From Rheinheimera sp. A13L (GTDB taxonomy: Bacteria; Pseudomonadota; Gammaproteobacteria; Enterobacterales; Alteromonadaceae): a stretch of 64,000 nucleotides of DNA. Made by a program: the position numbers and the translations under genes. Shown here piece by piece: positions 43,729 to 52,386 of the stretch (position 1 is its first letter; every line of letters begins with the position of its first letter). The notes below the pieces were generated by a model that searched no databases, was not told where the DNA came from, and saw only the letters and a program-made list of their open reading frames with translations. Location of the stretch: assembly GCF_000217935.1 (NCBI RefSeq), contig NZ_AFHI01000011.1:1-64000 (forward strand), given 5' to 3'.

Positions 43729-44673
43729 ATGGCAAAGTGTAAAAAGTGTCCACCACCGGGTTTACCAGCCTATATGGGGACCTTTGCTGATTTGATGGCG
43801 CTGTTAATGTGCTTCTTCGTTTTGTTATTGTCATTTTCTGAAATGGACGTACTGAAATTTAAGCAAATCGCAGGCTCAATGCAGTTTGCTTTTGGTGTGC
43901 AAAATAAAATTGAAGTTAAAGACATCCCTAAAGGCACCAGTGTGATTGCAATGGAGTTCCGTCCGGGCCGTCCTGATCCAACCCCTATTGATACCATTCA
44001 GCAACAGACAGTCGAAATGACTCAGCAAATGCTGAATTTCCAGGCAGGTAAAGAAGACGAAGCCGGAGGCAGGCAAGAACAGCGGGAAGACAAAACCGGT
44101 GGTCAATCTACCAGCACTGAAGAAGAACCGATGGATACGGTTGCAGCAGCTGCTGAGTTACAGGAACAGACCAATGAGCTGCTGAAAAAAATTGCCGAGC
44201 AACTGGAAAAACAAATTATGGATGGCGCTATAGAGCTGGAATCTTTAGGCCAGCAAATCATTATCCGTATTCGTGAAAATGGCTCTTTTCCGTCAGGTTC
44301 TTCGTTTTTACAGCCGAGGTTTAAACCTATTATTCAGAACATCGGTGCTTTATTAAAAGATGTGCCTGGTGAAATCACAGTCTCTGGCCACACGGATGCT
44401 GAGCAAGTGTCAGATGAATTGCATAGTAACAACTGGGATTTATCGGCTCAGCGTGCTGTGTCTGTGGCGTCTGAAATGATTAAAGCGCCAGGTTTTGATA
44501 AAAACCGTCTGGTGGTGATGGGGCATGCTGAAACCCGTCCTTTGGTACCGAACGACAGTGAAAGTAACAAAAGACGAAACCGCCGGGTAGAAATTTCTAT
44601 TATGCAGGGTAAGCCTAAAGAGTCAGAGCCTATTAGCCTCGAACCTGCGGCTCAAAGCACGCCTAATCAATAA
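43729..44673 (+). CDS. pomB: Flagellar motor stator protein PomB (MotB family)
   Basis: Ion-conducting and peptidoglycan-anchoring stator subunit (314 residues). The single membrane helix contains the essential aspartate in GTFADLMALLMCFFVLLLS (about residue 23). A plug region follows, then a charged linker (QEREDKTGGQS), and an OmpA-like peptidoglycan-binding domain ends the protein (TVSGHTDAEQVSDELHSNNWDLSAQRA...RRNRRVEI). The N-terminal CKKCPPPGLPAYM pattern is typical of PomB rather than proton-type MotB. Confidence 0.94.
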   Translation: MAKCKKCPPPGLPAYMGTFADLMALLMCFFVLLLSFSEMDVLKFKQIAGSMQFAFGVQNKIEVKDIPKGTSVIAMEFRPGRPDPTPIDTIQQQTVEMTQQMLNFQAGKEDEAGGRQEQREDKTGGQSTSTEEEPMDTVAAAAELQEQTNELLKKIAEQLEKQIMDGAIELESLGQQIIIRIRENGSFPSGSSFLQPRFKPIIQNIGALLKDVPGEITVSGHTDAEQVSDELHSNNWDLSAQRAVSVASEMIKAPGFDKNRLVVMGHAETRPLVPNDSESNKRRNRRVEISIMQGKPKESEPISLEPAAQSTPNQ

Positions 44674-44708
44674 AGGCCTGGTCAATAAAAACTAAACTGT
44701 TGATGCAA

Positions 44709-44740
44709 GGCGCGGTATAATCCGCGCCTTTATTTTTTTA
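44709..44740 (+). terminator. Intrinsic terminator after pomB
   Basis: GGCGCGG and CCGCGCC pair perfectly around TATAAT and are followed by TTTATTTTTTT. The loop is itself a perfect -10 hexamer, but no -35 lies 16-18 bases upstream, so I call it a terminator. Confidence 0.85.
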
Positions 44741-44754
44741 GTGAGTTCTTTGTG

Positions 44755-46215
44755 ATGGAATTTTTAGTCAAACTGCACCCGGAAATTTCGATTAAAAGTA
44801 AATCGGTCCGGAAACGTCAGACCATGCTTTTAGAGCAAAATCTGAAGACCATTTTGTTGCGGTTAGACCCATCCGTTCGCATCAAAAACAACTATGACCA
44901 TTTGCTGGTGCAACTGGCGTCAAATAGCCCTAAATTACGCCAGCAAATGATTGATCACTTAGCCTGCATACCAGGCATAGTGCAGTTTATGGAAATGCAG
45001 TCTGGTACTTACAGCTCATTGCACGATATTTTTGAGCAGGTCAAAGCTGTGTTTGCGCCAAGGCTTGAGGGTAAAAGTTTTTGTGTGCGGGTAAAACGTA
45101 CTGGCGAACATGAATTCAGCTCGCTTGAAGCCGAGCGTTATATAGGCGGTGGTTTAAACCAGCATATTCCATCTGCTCGGGTTCAACTGAAAAAACCTGA
45201 AGAAGTGGTGCGGGTTGAGATTAAACGTGATCAGTTGATTATTGTCAGTCAGGTGTTTGAAGGCATGGGTGGTTTTCCTTTGCCAAGCCAGAGTGATGTG
45301 TTGTCTCTCATCTCCGGTGGTTTTGACTCAGCTGTGGCCAGCTATCTGATGATCCGTAAAGGTTTACGTACTCATTACCTGTTTTTTAATTTGGGTGGTG
45401 CAGCTCATGAAACCGGAGTGCGGCAGATGGCATTTTATTTATGGCAAAAATTCAGCTTGTCGCACAAGGTAAAATTTATCAGTGTTGATTTTGCTCCTGT
45501 AGTGACTGAAATTCTGGAAAAAGTCGACAATGGTCTGATGGGCGTCATACTCAAGCGCCAGATGATGCGCGCTGCTGCTATTGTGGCTGAGCGTTTAGGC
45601 ATTCAGGCCATAGTGACAGGGGAGAGTGTGGGCCAGGTAGCCAGTCAGACTATCGCCAACTTAAGTGTGATAGATAAAGCCACTGATACCCTGGTGTTGC
45701 GCCCGCTGATTTATCAGGACAAACAAGAGATCATCGATTTAGCCCGGAAAATCGGCGCCGAAGATATGGCCAAAACCATGCCTGAGTACTGTGGTGTGAT
45801 TTCAAATAAACCTACTATTAATGCCGATTTAAACAAGGTGCTACACGCTGAACAGCAACTGGATCTGGCCGCGCTTGAACAGCTTGCGCTGGATGCTCAT
45901 GTGCTGGACATCCGCACTGTTGAGTTTCAGGCAGAGCAGCAAATCAGCACAGTGCTGGATGAAAATGCGATGGCCGCTGACGCTGTTATTCTGGATATTC
46001 GTGCGCCGGATGAAGTGGATGTTAAACCTTTAACTGGGGTAAGCCATCAGGTGCAGCACTTACCTTTTTATAAATTGGCCAGTCAGTTTAGTCAGTTGGA
46101 TCAAACTCAGCAGTATTATTTGTACTGTGAACGTGGCGTGATGAGCCGTCTGCAGGCGTTATTGCTGACGGAGCAGGGCCATGCGAATGTAGGCGTTTAT
46201 CGCGGCGACTTTTGA
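44755..46215 (+). CDS. thiI: tRNA 4-thiouridine synthase / thiazole sulfurtransferase ThiI
   Basis: Transfers sulfur to tRNA uridine 8 and to ThiS for thiamine thiazole synthesis (486 residues; E. coli 482). A ferredoxin-like and THUMP region leads to the ATP PP-loop SGGFDS (from residue 187). Cys346 in EYCGVIS and the rhodanese Cys458 in YCERGVMSRLQ are the two catalytic cysteines. ATG at 44755 matches E. coli (MxFxxKLxPEIxIKS); a GTG one codon earlier is possible. Confidence 0.97.
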   Translation: MEFLVKLHPEISIKSKSVRKRQTMLLEQNLKTILLRLDPSVRIKNNYDHLLVQLASNSPKLRQQMIDHLACIPGIVQFMEMQSGTYSSLHDIFEQVKAVFAPRLEGKSFCVRVKRTGEHEFSSLEAERYIGGGLNQHIPSARVQLKKPEEVVRVEIKRDQLIIVSQVFEGMGGFPLPSQSDVLSLISGGFDSAVASYLMIRKGLRTHYLFFNLGGAAHETGVRQMAFYLWQKFSLSHKVKFISVDFAPVVTEILEKVDNGLMGVILKRQMMRAAAIVAERLGIQAIVTGESVGQVASQTIANLSVIDKATDTLVLRPLIYQDKQEIIDLARKIGAEDMAKTMPEYCGVISNKPTINADLNKVLHAEQQLDLAALEQLALDAHVLDIRTVEFQAEQQISTVLDENAMAADAVILDIRAPDEVDVKPLTGVSHQVQHLPFYKLASQFSQLDQTQQYYLYCERGVMSRLQALLLTEQGHANVGVYRGDF

Positions 46216-47105
46216 AGCAACAGTTGATAAACCGCCTGATGTGCAGGCAGGTCCAATTGATGTAGTTTGGCCTGTCTGAGCAAGAACCCTGTAATGTACT
46301 CCAGTTCAGAGCTGCGGGCCTTAGCAAAATCCTGTTGCATTGACGAATAGTTGTCGGCAGTTTGCTTAATCACCAGCGCTACTCTTTGTTCTATAGCCTC
46401 AAGGCTGAAGTTCTGGTTTGATGCTTTTGCGACCAGCACAAATTCCTCAATCAATACCCGGATAGCTTCGGCATATTTTGTTTCACCAAGTTCGCCATTT
46501 TTACACTGATGTAATGCAGTCAGCGGATTGATCACTGCATTGACTGCCAGTTTTTGCCACAGCGCTGGCCAGATATCATCCAACACTGTGAGCGGACCTA
46601 AAGCGGCTTGCATAGCCTGTTCAATAACTGCTTGTTGTGCAAAAGCCGCCTGATTTAACGCACCTGACACCGACTGTCCCATGCCGCTGTGGATCACTGT
46701 TGCATCATCAGGCTTAAAAGCGCCATGGCTGGTGCTTAAAAACCATAATCCCTGGCTGGGTTTCAACAGCGACAGCACTTGTTCTATGGTACCCATACCA
46801 TTATGGCTCAGCACCAGTTGAGCATCATCAGCCAGTAAGGGCATCAACTGCTGCAGGGCATCTATGACTGCATAAGCTTTGACAGGCAAAAGCACATAGG
46901 AATAAGGCGCTTGAGTTTGATTTGACAGATGGACCCGTTGCGAAGCCCCGGCAGACTGAAAAACAAATTGAAAAGGGCCCTTGATACGACGATGCAGTTG
47001 CACCGGATAACCAGCCCTGTGCAACCGGGCTGCCGAAAGAAGACCAATGGCTCCTTCACCTACGACAGTCCAGAGCGGAAAAACTACTGAGTTCGGTTGC
47101 GCCAT
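46197..47105 (-). CDS. panE: 2-dehydropantoate 2-reductase
   Basis: NADPH-dependent ketopantoate reductase in pantothenate synthesis (302 residues). The Rossmann motif is unusual: GEGAIG in VVGEGAIGLLSA in place of the usual GxGxxG at the start of the protein. The catalytic lysine region LPVKAYAV and LSHNGMG and the C-terminal KLAVNAVINPLTALHQCKNGEL segment fit the family. It overlaps the end of thiI on the other strand by 19 bases, and its start overlaps the VanZ-like gene by 22 bases. Confidence 0.88.
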   Translation of the reverse strand: MAQPNSVVFPLWTVVGEGAIGLLSAARLHRAGYPVQLHRRIKGPFQFVFQSAGASQRVHLSNQTQAPYSYVLLPVKAYAVIDALQQLMPLLADDAQLVLSHNGMGTIEQVLSLLKPSQGLWFLSTSHGAFKPDDATVIHSGMGQSVSGALNQAAFAQQAVIEQAMQAALGPLTVLDDIWPALWQKLAVNAVINPLTALHQCKNGELGETKYAEAIRVLIEEFVLVAKASNQNFSLEAIEQRVALVIKQTADNYSSMQQDFAKARSSELEYITGFLLRQAKLHQLDLPAHQAVYQLLLQKSPR

Positions 47106-47434
47106 TTTTTAACGGCGAAGTAACAAAGATAAAAGGCAGCCATACCTAAAACATCAGCAACCCAGTCCATAAACTCGGCTCTGCGGTAGCTGGTCAGATA
47201 CTGTTGCAGGAATTCAATAGCGACACCATAACCCGCCATAATCACTACGGCTTGCCATAATTTAGGTTTGTAGCTCCATTGCAACAGAGCGGTAAGGCAG
47301 AAAAAAACCAAAAAATGCAGATGCTTGTCGTAGCTGTTTAAATTCAAACCACTACTTTTTACTTCCATCAGAAAGCCATAAGTGGCCCCGGTAAACACCA
47401 GCAAACAAATCGCATGGTAAAGATGACGTTTCAC
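47084..47434 (-). CDS. VanZ-like family membrane protein
   Basis: A 116-residue inner-membrane protein with about four hydrophobic segments. The VanZ-like signature is present (DKHLHFLVFFCLTALLQW and GVAIEFLQQYLTSYRRAEFMDWVADVLG). VanZ-like proteins occur widely outside vancomycin resistance and their role is unknown. It is coupled to panE through a 22-base overlap. No resistance genes surround it, so no antibiotic role is implied. Confidence 0.85.
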   Translation of the reverse strand: MKRHLYHAICLLVFTGATYGFLMEVKSSGLNLNSYDKHLHFLVFFCLTALLQWSYKPKLWQAVVIMAGYGVAIEFLQQYLTSYRRAEFMDWVADVLGMAAFYLCYFAVKKWRNRTQ

Positions 47435-47814
47435 AAGATTCTCTTCTTTAAAAGACCTGGCCAGATTGTATCAGTTTTAAGGTTACAATCTCCAGCCTGA
47501 AACAAAGAGCTCTTAGTGCCTTCATTTGACATAGTGTCAAAAATTGATCAATAAAACGTCTTGAACAAGCAAGATAACCCTAAGCCTGAACTGGCCTGCG
47601 GTGTTTGTTTCCGTGCTGTACAGGCCCGCTATGAATGAACAGACAAGCAAGTCTGTATGACTGCTGAAGGTAGTGTTTCTTTAAAAAAAACTTTATAGCT
47701 CTGTTAAACGTTCATCTAAAAGCATTTGGGGCTTTTGCAGCATGGGGAGACGTTGCCGTTTTTGTGGTTCGGTGTCTTCTCCCCAGGTGCTACTCAGACC
47801 TTCAGAGAACGAAA
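47435..47814. other. 380-base intergenic stretch between yajQ and the VanZ-like gene
   Basis: No convincing gene. It holds the presumed promoter of the VanZ-like-panE pair, a 6-bp hairpin (ACAGAC/GTCTGT, 47640-47657) and a larger inverted structure near 47742-47784, where TGGGGAGA pairs with TCTCCCCA across a loop containing its own small stem. The latter lies downstream of yajQ and may help end its transcript. TTCAGAGA/TCTCTGAA (47801-47826) surrounds the yajQ stop codon. Confidence 0.5.
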
Positions 47815-48297
47815 TTAATCTCTGAAGTTTTTAAACTGGAATGGCTGACCCAGGTCACTTGTTCTGACCAACTGCATCACAGCTTGCAAGTCATCGCGCT
47901 TTTTACCTGTGACACGCAGCTCTTCTCCCTGAATGGCCACCTGTACTTTAATACTACTTTCTTTGATCAGTTTAATGACCTTTTTTGCTATCTCTTTGTC
48001 GATGCCTTGCTTGATGGTGACATGGCGCGTGATGTATTTGCCGTGACGATCTTCTTTTTCAATTTTGAAACTACTGACGTCCAACTGAAGTTTGCTTGCC
48101 TTGGTGGCAAAAATATCAAACAGTTGCATCACCTGCTGATCCGCTTCAGCGGTCAGTTCTATGTGCTCTTTATTCAGCTCAATTTTGGCATCAACACCAC
48201 GAAAATCGAATCGGGTTTCAAGCTCGCGTTTTGCGTTCTCAACTGCGTTTTTTGCTTGGTTCATATCAATTTCAGAAACAATATCAAATGAAGGCAT
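47815..48297 (-). CDS. yajQ: YajQ family nucleotide-binding protein (DUF520)
   Basis: A 160-residue protein with two ferredoxin-like RNA-binding-type domains. Conserved DIVSEID, NAVENAKRELETRFDFRG and SDLGQPFQFKNFRD segments define the family. The Xanthomonas homologue binds c-di-GMP and affects virulence gene expression; E. coli YajQ binds nucleic acids. The function here is inferred only at family level. It is monocistronic, with a Shine-Dalgarno (AGAGAGAG) before its ATG. Confidence 0.93.
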   Translation of the reverse strand: MPSFDIVSEIDMNQAKNAVENAKRELETRFDFRGVDAKIELNKEHIELTAEADQQVMQLFDIFATKASKLQLDVSSFKIEKEDRHGKYITRHVTIKQGIDKEIAKKVIKLIKESSIKVQVAIQGEELRVTGKKRDDLQAVMQLVRTSDLGQPFQFKNFRD

Positions 48298-48509
48298 GGC
48301 TCTCTCTTTTTTCCATTGAAATTTATGGGGCCATTATAAGCTAAAGAATCCAAGGAGCGAACCTCATCTGCATCGAATTACAGGTTGTTTGAAGATTGGG
48401 GGGCAGATTTCAAAGCAGAGCCAAAGCATCCGGATTTCTCTCTCAAATCAAGTGACGTCATAGCTTAGTTTTTTGCACTTATCGACGAAAAGGGACGTCT
48501 GGATTTCTA
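48298..48509. other. Intergenic region before the btuB promoter
   Basis: About 210 bases between the divergent yajQ and btuB units. It must contain the yajQ promoter; I see no gene, repeat copy or recognised RNA in it. Confidence 0.5.
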
Positions 48510-48537
48510 TTGACTTTAATATTGCCGCCGCTACACT
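48510..48537 (+). promoter_or_regulatory. btuB: Sigma-70-like promoter for btuB
   Basis: TTGACT (48510-48515), a 16-base spacer and TACACT (48532-48537). The predicted start, about 48544, falls just before the first paired base of the riboswitch at 48548. Confidence 0.65.
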
Positions 48538-48547
48538 GAGGCCGCGT

Positions 48548-48867
48548 TTTTCAGGTGCCCAGAGGATGTTCTAAACATCGCAGGGTGAAACGGGAATCTG
48601 GTGAAAACCCAGAGCTGCCCCCGCAACGGTAAAACAACAGAGAGCTTTGCTCTGGCTTTAATCAAACCACTGTCTACGGATGGGAAGGGATTAAAGTGGC
48701 TTTTATATCCTTCGTACTTGAAGCTGCAGCTTTGTTGACTGCGTGCTCTCGCCCCAGTCACATAGGTTAACTATGCTCCTGAGGTCTCACGCACTTGTCG
48801 CCTCCCTGCAACTCCAATTGCTTTGGCTATAGATTGCTTGTTGTCAGCCCGGAGACCGGCCTGAAAA
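48548..48867 (+). promoter_or_regulatory. Cobalamin riboswitch of btuB, interrupted by an ERIC-like element
   Basis: The conserved core is visible: CAGGTGCC, a GGGTGAAACGGGAA-type segment, GGTGAAAACC, GCTGCCCCCGCAACGGTAA, then CACTGTCTACGGATGGGAAGG. The conserved 3' strand GTCAGCCCGGAGACC is at 48844-48858. P1 closes with TTTTCAGG (48548-48555) against CCTGAAAA (48860-48867), a perfect 8-bp match. Between the core and the 3' strand lies a 128-bp ERIC-like repeat, so the aptamer is about 320 bases instead of about 200. Downstream, GACGC/GCGTC (48885-48899) forms a hairpin next to the btuB ribosome site, a likely expression platform. Binding of B12 should repress btuB translation. Confidence 0.9.
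48704..48831 (+). repeat. ERIC-like palindromic element, copy 3, inside the btuB riboswitch
   Basis: About 128 bp, in the same orientation as copy 2. It carries the shared CTCGCCCCAGTCACATAG, the central TAACTATG, GCTCCTGAGG and CACTTGTCGCCT segments, and near-inverted ends TATATCC/GGCTATA. It is located in the variable arm of the cobalamin aptamer. Confidence 0.82.
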
Positions 48868-48912
48868 GTTCATTCACTATTCAGGACGCGGTGGGCGTCT
48901 TTGGGAGCTATT

Positions 48913-50730
48913 ATGTTTAAAAAATCTTTGCTGGCGACACTTGTCGCTGGCCTGCCTGCTTTTGTTTTTGCTGCCGATTTTGCCGAAAGCCCGGACGAAC
49001 CACTGGAACATATCAGTGTCTATGCCACTCGCCAGGCCCAGCCTGTGCATCAGATTTTATCCTCAGTCACTGTATTAGACCGCGAGCAAATTGAACAGGC
49101 TCAGGTGTCTGATCTACCTGCTTTGCTGCGTCAGGTGGCCGGTGTGCAAATTAGTCGTTCTGGTGGTAAAGGCCAGACCAATACCGTATTTTTACGGGGT
49201 GGATCTGCAAGCCATACGCTGGTGTTGATTGACGGCGTTCGGGTCGGTTCTGCTACTTTGGGTTATGCCTCTTTGGCTGAATTGTCTTTGCAACAAATTG
49301 AAAAAATTGAGGTGATTAAGGGGCCAAAAGCAGCTCTGTACGGCTCTGACGCTTTAGCTGGTGTGATTGCTATTAGCACCCGTAAAGCCGACAACACCTC
49401 GATACAATTAAAAACTGGTCGTTATCAAAGCCATGAAGCTGACATAGCCACCAGCCAGACTTATGGTGCTTTAACTGTTCGCAGTAATTTAGGCTGGTCT
49501 GGTAGTGATGGTTTTGATGTAAGGCCTGGTACTCAAGCGGACAAAGATAGTTTTGATCAGCGCTACGGTAAATTGGGCGCAGACTACAACACAGCTTATG
49601 GTGTATGGTCTGCGGATCATAATGTACTCCGAAGCCGCGCCCACTATGATTTTGATCCGACATTTGGGCCAGGCGCTGATCAGGTTGAAACAAGAACCAA
49701 TCAAAGTCGTTTGGGCTGGGCTTTAGACAGTGATAAATCAAAGCAGAAGCTAAGTCTGTCTCAGAACCAGACCGAAGATCTAAACTGGGGTGAAGACAGT
49801 CCGCTCAGCCTGTTTGAAACAAAACGGCGGGAGTTTGACTACCAATACAGTCGTCGACTGACTCAAAGCTTAACGGCGTTAACTGGCGTGAATTGGTATC
49901 AGGAAGATGTATCGGGAAGTGATTTAGTGTATGACGTGGATTCACGTATTAATAAAGCCATTTTTGCCGGTGTCAGTTATCAGTCTGGCCATTGGCTGGC
50001 TGATGTCACCGGTCGTCACGATAAACAAAGCCAATATGGTCATTCCAATACGTACGAGTTGGGCTTAGGGTATCAACTGACGAACGAGTGGTTAGTTCGT
50101 GCCAGTCGTAGCAGTGCTTTTAAGGCACCAAGCTTTAACGATTTGTATTACCCCTCAGGTGGTAATGCTGATTTGGTGCCTGAAACTGCAACTTCCGATG
50201 AACTGGGTTTACGCTACCGTAGCAGCGATTTACAAATTGAAAGCTCTGTTTACCAGCAAAGCGTCAACAACCTGATCCAGTGGGCGCCAATGCCTGATGG
50301 CAATTGGGTGCCACAAAATGTCGGTGAAGCAAAAGTCAAAGGGGCTGAGCTGAGCGTCAGTCACAATTGGCAGCAACTGCATCAGCAACTGGCGTACAGC
50401 TACACAGACGCCAAAGACAAAACCACAGGGGCCGCTCTGATTAAACGCTCTAAGCACACAGTGCATTGGCAGGGCGCTTACCAGTGGCAGGATTGGCGGG
50501 TCTTTGTCACTTCTGATTATCAAAGCGATTTCCGCACTGGTGACTTTACAACCCCGAAACTGGGTGGCTATACCCTGTGGGGGGCTGGTGTCAGCTACCA
50601 GTTAAGTCACAGTCTGCAGATCGCAGCCAAAGCGGATAATCTGACCAATAAAGAGTATGTGTACTTACCAGGTTATGCCACTGCAGGTGCTGAATGGTCG
50701 CTGCGTTTAAATTGGACCCCTGATTTTTAA
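48913..50730 (+). CDS. btuB: TonB-dependent vitamin B12 outer-membrane receptor BtuB
   Basis: Outer-membrane cobalamin transporter, 605 residues. A signal peptide (MFKKSLLATLVAGLPAFVFA) is followed by a TonB-box-like stretch (EHISVYAT), a plug domain (VTVLDREQIEQAQVSDLPALLRQVAGVQISRSGG; FLRGGSASHTLVLIDGVRVG) and a 22-strand-type barrel ending in a terminal phenylalanine. Start ATG 48913 follows GGGAG at ideal spacing. It is controlled by the cobalamin riboswitch upstream. It delivers B12 to BtuF and BtuCD, encoded 6-13 kb downstream. Confidence 0.95.
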   Translation: MFKKSLLATLVAGLPAFVFAADFAESPDEPLEHISVYATRQAQPVHQILSSVTVLDREQIEQAQVSDLPALLRQVAGVQISRSGGKGQTNTVFLRGGSASHTLVLIDGVRVGSATLGYASLAELSLQQIEKIEVIKGPKAALYGSDALAGVIAISTRKADNTSIQLKTGRYQSHEADIATSQTYGALTVRSNLGWSGSDGFDVRPGTQADKDSFDQRYGKLGADYNTAYGVWSADHNVLRSRAHYDFDPTFGPGADQVETRTNQSRLGWALDSDKSKQKLSLSQNQTEDLNWGEDSPLSLFETKRREFDYQYSRRLTQSLTALTGVNWYQEDVSGSDLVYDVDSRINKAIFAGVSYQSGHWLADVTGRHDKQSQYGHSNTYELGLGYQLTNEWLVRASRSSAFKAPSFNDLYYPSGGNADLVPETATSDELGLRYRSSDLQIESSVYQQSVNNLIQWAPMPDGNWVPQNVGEAKVKGAELSVSHNWQQLHQQLAYSYTDAKDKTTGAALIKRSKHTVHWQGAYQWQDWRVFVTSDYQSDFRTGDFTTPKLGGYTLWGAGVSYQLSHSLQIAAKADNLTNKEYVYLPGYATAGAEWSLRLNWTPDF

Positions 50731-50749
50731 TCAGTTTTTTCTGTAACAA

Positions 50750-50771
50750 GGTCAGAGCCCCGGCTCTGACC
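50750..50771. terminator. Hairpin terminator between convergent btuB and msrA
   Basis: GGTCAGAGCC and GGCTCTGACC pair perfectly around CC. Read leftwards, after msrA, it is followed by TTGTTACAG and an A-run on the transcript; read rightwards there is no T-tract, so efficiency is uncertain. Placement between two gene ends supports a shared terminator role. Confidence 0.6.
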
Positions 50772-50774
50772 TAA

Positions 50775-51308
50775 TTAAGCCTTCAATAAATTCACAAAAG
50801 TCTGGCGGAATTTTGCCAGCTTAGGTGTGATTAAATACTGGCAGTAAGGCTGACTGGTATTTTGCAAATAATAACCCTGATGGTAGTCCTCAGCCGGGTA
50901 AAAAGTACTGGCCGGGCTTACCTCTGTCACTATGGGCGAGTCAAATAACGCTTGCGCCGTCTGAATGGATGCGACTGTCAGCTGCTTTTGGTGTTCTGAA
51001 TGATAAAACACAGCTGAGCGGTACTGAGTACCTATGTCGTTGCCCTGACGGTTTAACTGAGTTGGATCGTGTAAAAACCACAACACCTGTAACAACTGCT
51101 CAAAACTAACCAGAGCTGGGTCGAACTCCAGCTGCACTACTTCTGCATGACCACTGGTGCCTGTGCACACCTGACGATAGTCCGGGTTTAATGTTTGACC
51201 ACCCATATAGCCGCTGAGCGCCTTTTTTACCCCTTGCAATTGATTAAAGGCCGATTCAATACACCAAAAACAACCTGCGCCAAAAGTGGCTATTTCAGTT
51301 TGACTCAT
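50775..51308 (-). CDS. msrA: Peptide methionine (S)-S-oxide reductase MsrA
   Basis: Repairs methionine S-sulfoxide in proteins (177 residues). The catalytic cysteine is in GAGCFWCIESAFN near the N-terminus, followed by GYMGG, the HAEVVQLEFDP and WFLHDPTQLNRQGNDIGTQYRS motifs. The ATG at 51308 (MSQTEIATFGAG) is preferred; an ATG five codons upstream (51323) lacks a ribosome site. It is divergent from the renalase-like gene. Confidence 0.95.
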   Translation of the reverse strand: MSQTEIATFGAGCFWCIESAFNQLQGVKKALSGYMGGQTLNPDYRQVCTGTSGHAEVVQLEFDPALVSFEQLLQVLWFLHDPTQLNRQGNDIGTQYRSAVFYHSEHQKQLTVASIQTAQALFDSPIVTEVSPASTFYPAEDYHQGYYLQNTSQPYCQYLITPKLAKFRQTFVNLLKA

Positions 51309-51384
51309 AGGGGGATGCTCCATTATTGATCTTAAGCTTATGATACAGCGTAAATCTGTGACCAGTTCAAAAGAAAAAACGACG

Positions 51385-52386
51385 ATGAAAAAAATAGCAG
51401 TTATAGGGGCGGGGCTGACAGGTGCAACAGCGGCAGCCAACCTGGTGCAGCAGGGATATCAGGTTACGGTCTTTGATAAAGGCCGTTCAGCAGGTGGCCG
51501 TATGAGCAGTAAAAGAACAGAGCAGGGGTATCTGGATATGGGCGCTCAGTATTTTACCGCCCGCACCGATGTCTTTAAGCAGCAAGTACAGTTATGGCTT
51601 GATGCGGGCCAGGCGGACGTCTGGCCTTGTACTACAGCACTTTTGTGCAATGAGGATGGCGTTGTATCACTGAAAAGTTCAAAGGACGAGCAAAGGCGTT
51701 TTGTTGGCGTACCATCGATGCACAGCCCGATAAACGCCTTATTGCTGGGCATACCCCTGATCACGGGGTGCCGGATTAGTAAGCTCGACTACAGGCAACA
51801 GAGCTGGATTTTATGGGGGGATAATGGCATTAGTTACGCTGGCTTTGATGCTGTGCTTTTAACCCTGCCTCCAGCTCAGGCGCAGCAGTTAATGACACAA
51901 AGTTCGCTACCAGAAGTTTTTGATACAGCTGCCAATTTGCTTGAACCCTGCTGGGCTGTGGCTATGCAGGCTGAAGCGTCTCCAGCTGGCGATGCTATTT
52001 TTTGTCAGCATCCGAAATTAAGGTTTATCAGCCATCAGCAGTACAAAAGTGGGCGAAACTCCTGTTTTGTCCTGCATTTTAATGCTGCTTTTAGTGCCGA
52101 ACATTTGCAGCAGCCAGCTGACTTTTGGTTTGCCGAAGCCACTGCTGTTTTGCGTGATGAGCTGAATATAAAGCAGACTATTGAGCCCCTGGTGGCGCAT
52201 CGATGGCTTTATGCCAGTCAAAACGATCAAACCGCTGTGCCAGGCTGTATCGAGCTGCCGGATCATCAACTCTGGCTGGGGGGAGACTGGAGTTATGGCG
52301 GTCGGGTAGAAAATGCCTATCTGGCTGGATTTGCCCTGGCCCAGGCTGTTATTCGCAACTACAAGCTGCAGCAGGAGAATGCATGA
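51385..52386 (+). CDS. FAD-dependent NAD(P)/FAD-binding oxidoreductase, renalase-like
   Basis: Flavoprotein of 333 residues with the N-terminal dinucleotide-binding motif GAGLTGATAAANL and VTVFDKGRSAGGRMSSKR, followed by LDMGAQYFTAR, a pattern of the renalase/amine-oxidase-like group. The C-terminal FAD motif LGGDWSYGGRVENAYLAGFALA is complete. The physiological substrate is unknown. The ATG at 51385 lies one residue before the Rossmann strand (MKKIAVIGAG). Its stop overlaps the SDR start (ATGA), so the two are coupled. Confidence 0.82.
   Translation: MKKIAVIGAGLTGATAAANLVQQGYQVTVFDKGRSAGGRMSSKRTEQGYLDMGAQYFTARTDVFKQQVQLWLDAGQADVWPCTTALLCNEDGVVSLKSSKDEQRRFVGVPSMHSPINALLLGIPLITGCRISKLDYRQQSWILWGDNGISYAGFDAVLLTLPPAQAQQLMTQSSLPEVFDTAANLLEPCWAVAMQAEASPAGDAIFCQHPKLRFISHQQYKSGRNSCFVLHFNAAFSAEHLQQPADFWFAEATAVLRDELNIKQTIEPLVAHRWLYASQNDQTAVPGCIELPDHQLWLGGDWSYGGRVENAYLAGFALAQAVIRNYKLQQENA

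Noticed and set aside
44700-44721. Promoter for thiI with TTGATG and TATAAT
   Set aside because: The spacer is only 10 bases; TATAAT is better read as the loop of the pomB terminator.
47084-47434. Vancomycin-resistance role for the VanZ-like gene
   Set aside because: VanZ-like proteins are common membrane proteins; no van genes accompany it and the organism is Gram-negative.
47561-47638. A 25-codon open frame starting with TTG, encoding a peptide with a CGVC motif
   Set aside because: No ribosome site, a weak start codon, no recognisable family and no neighbouring support; probably chance.
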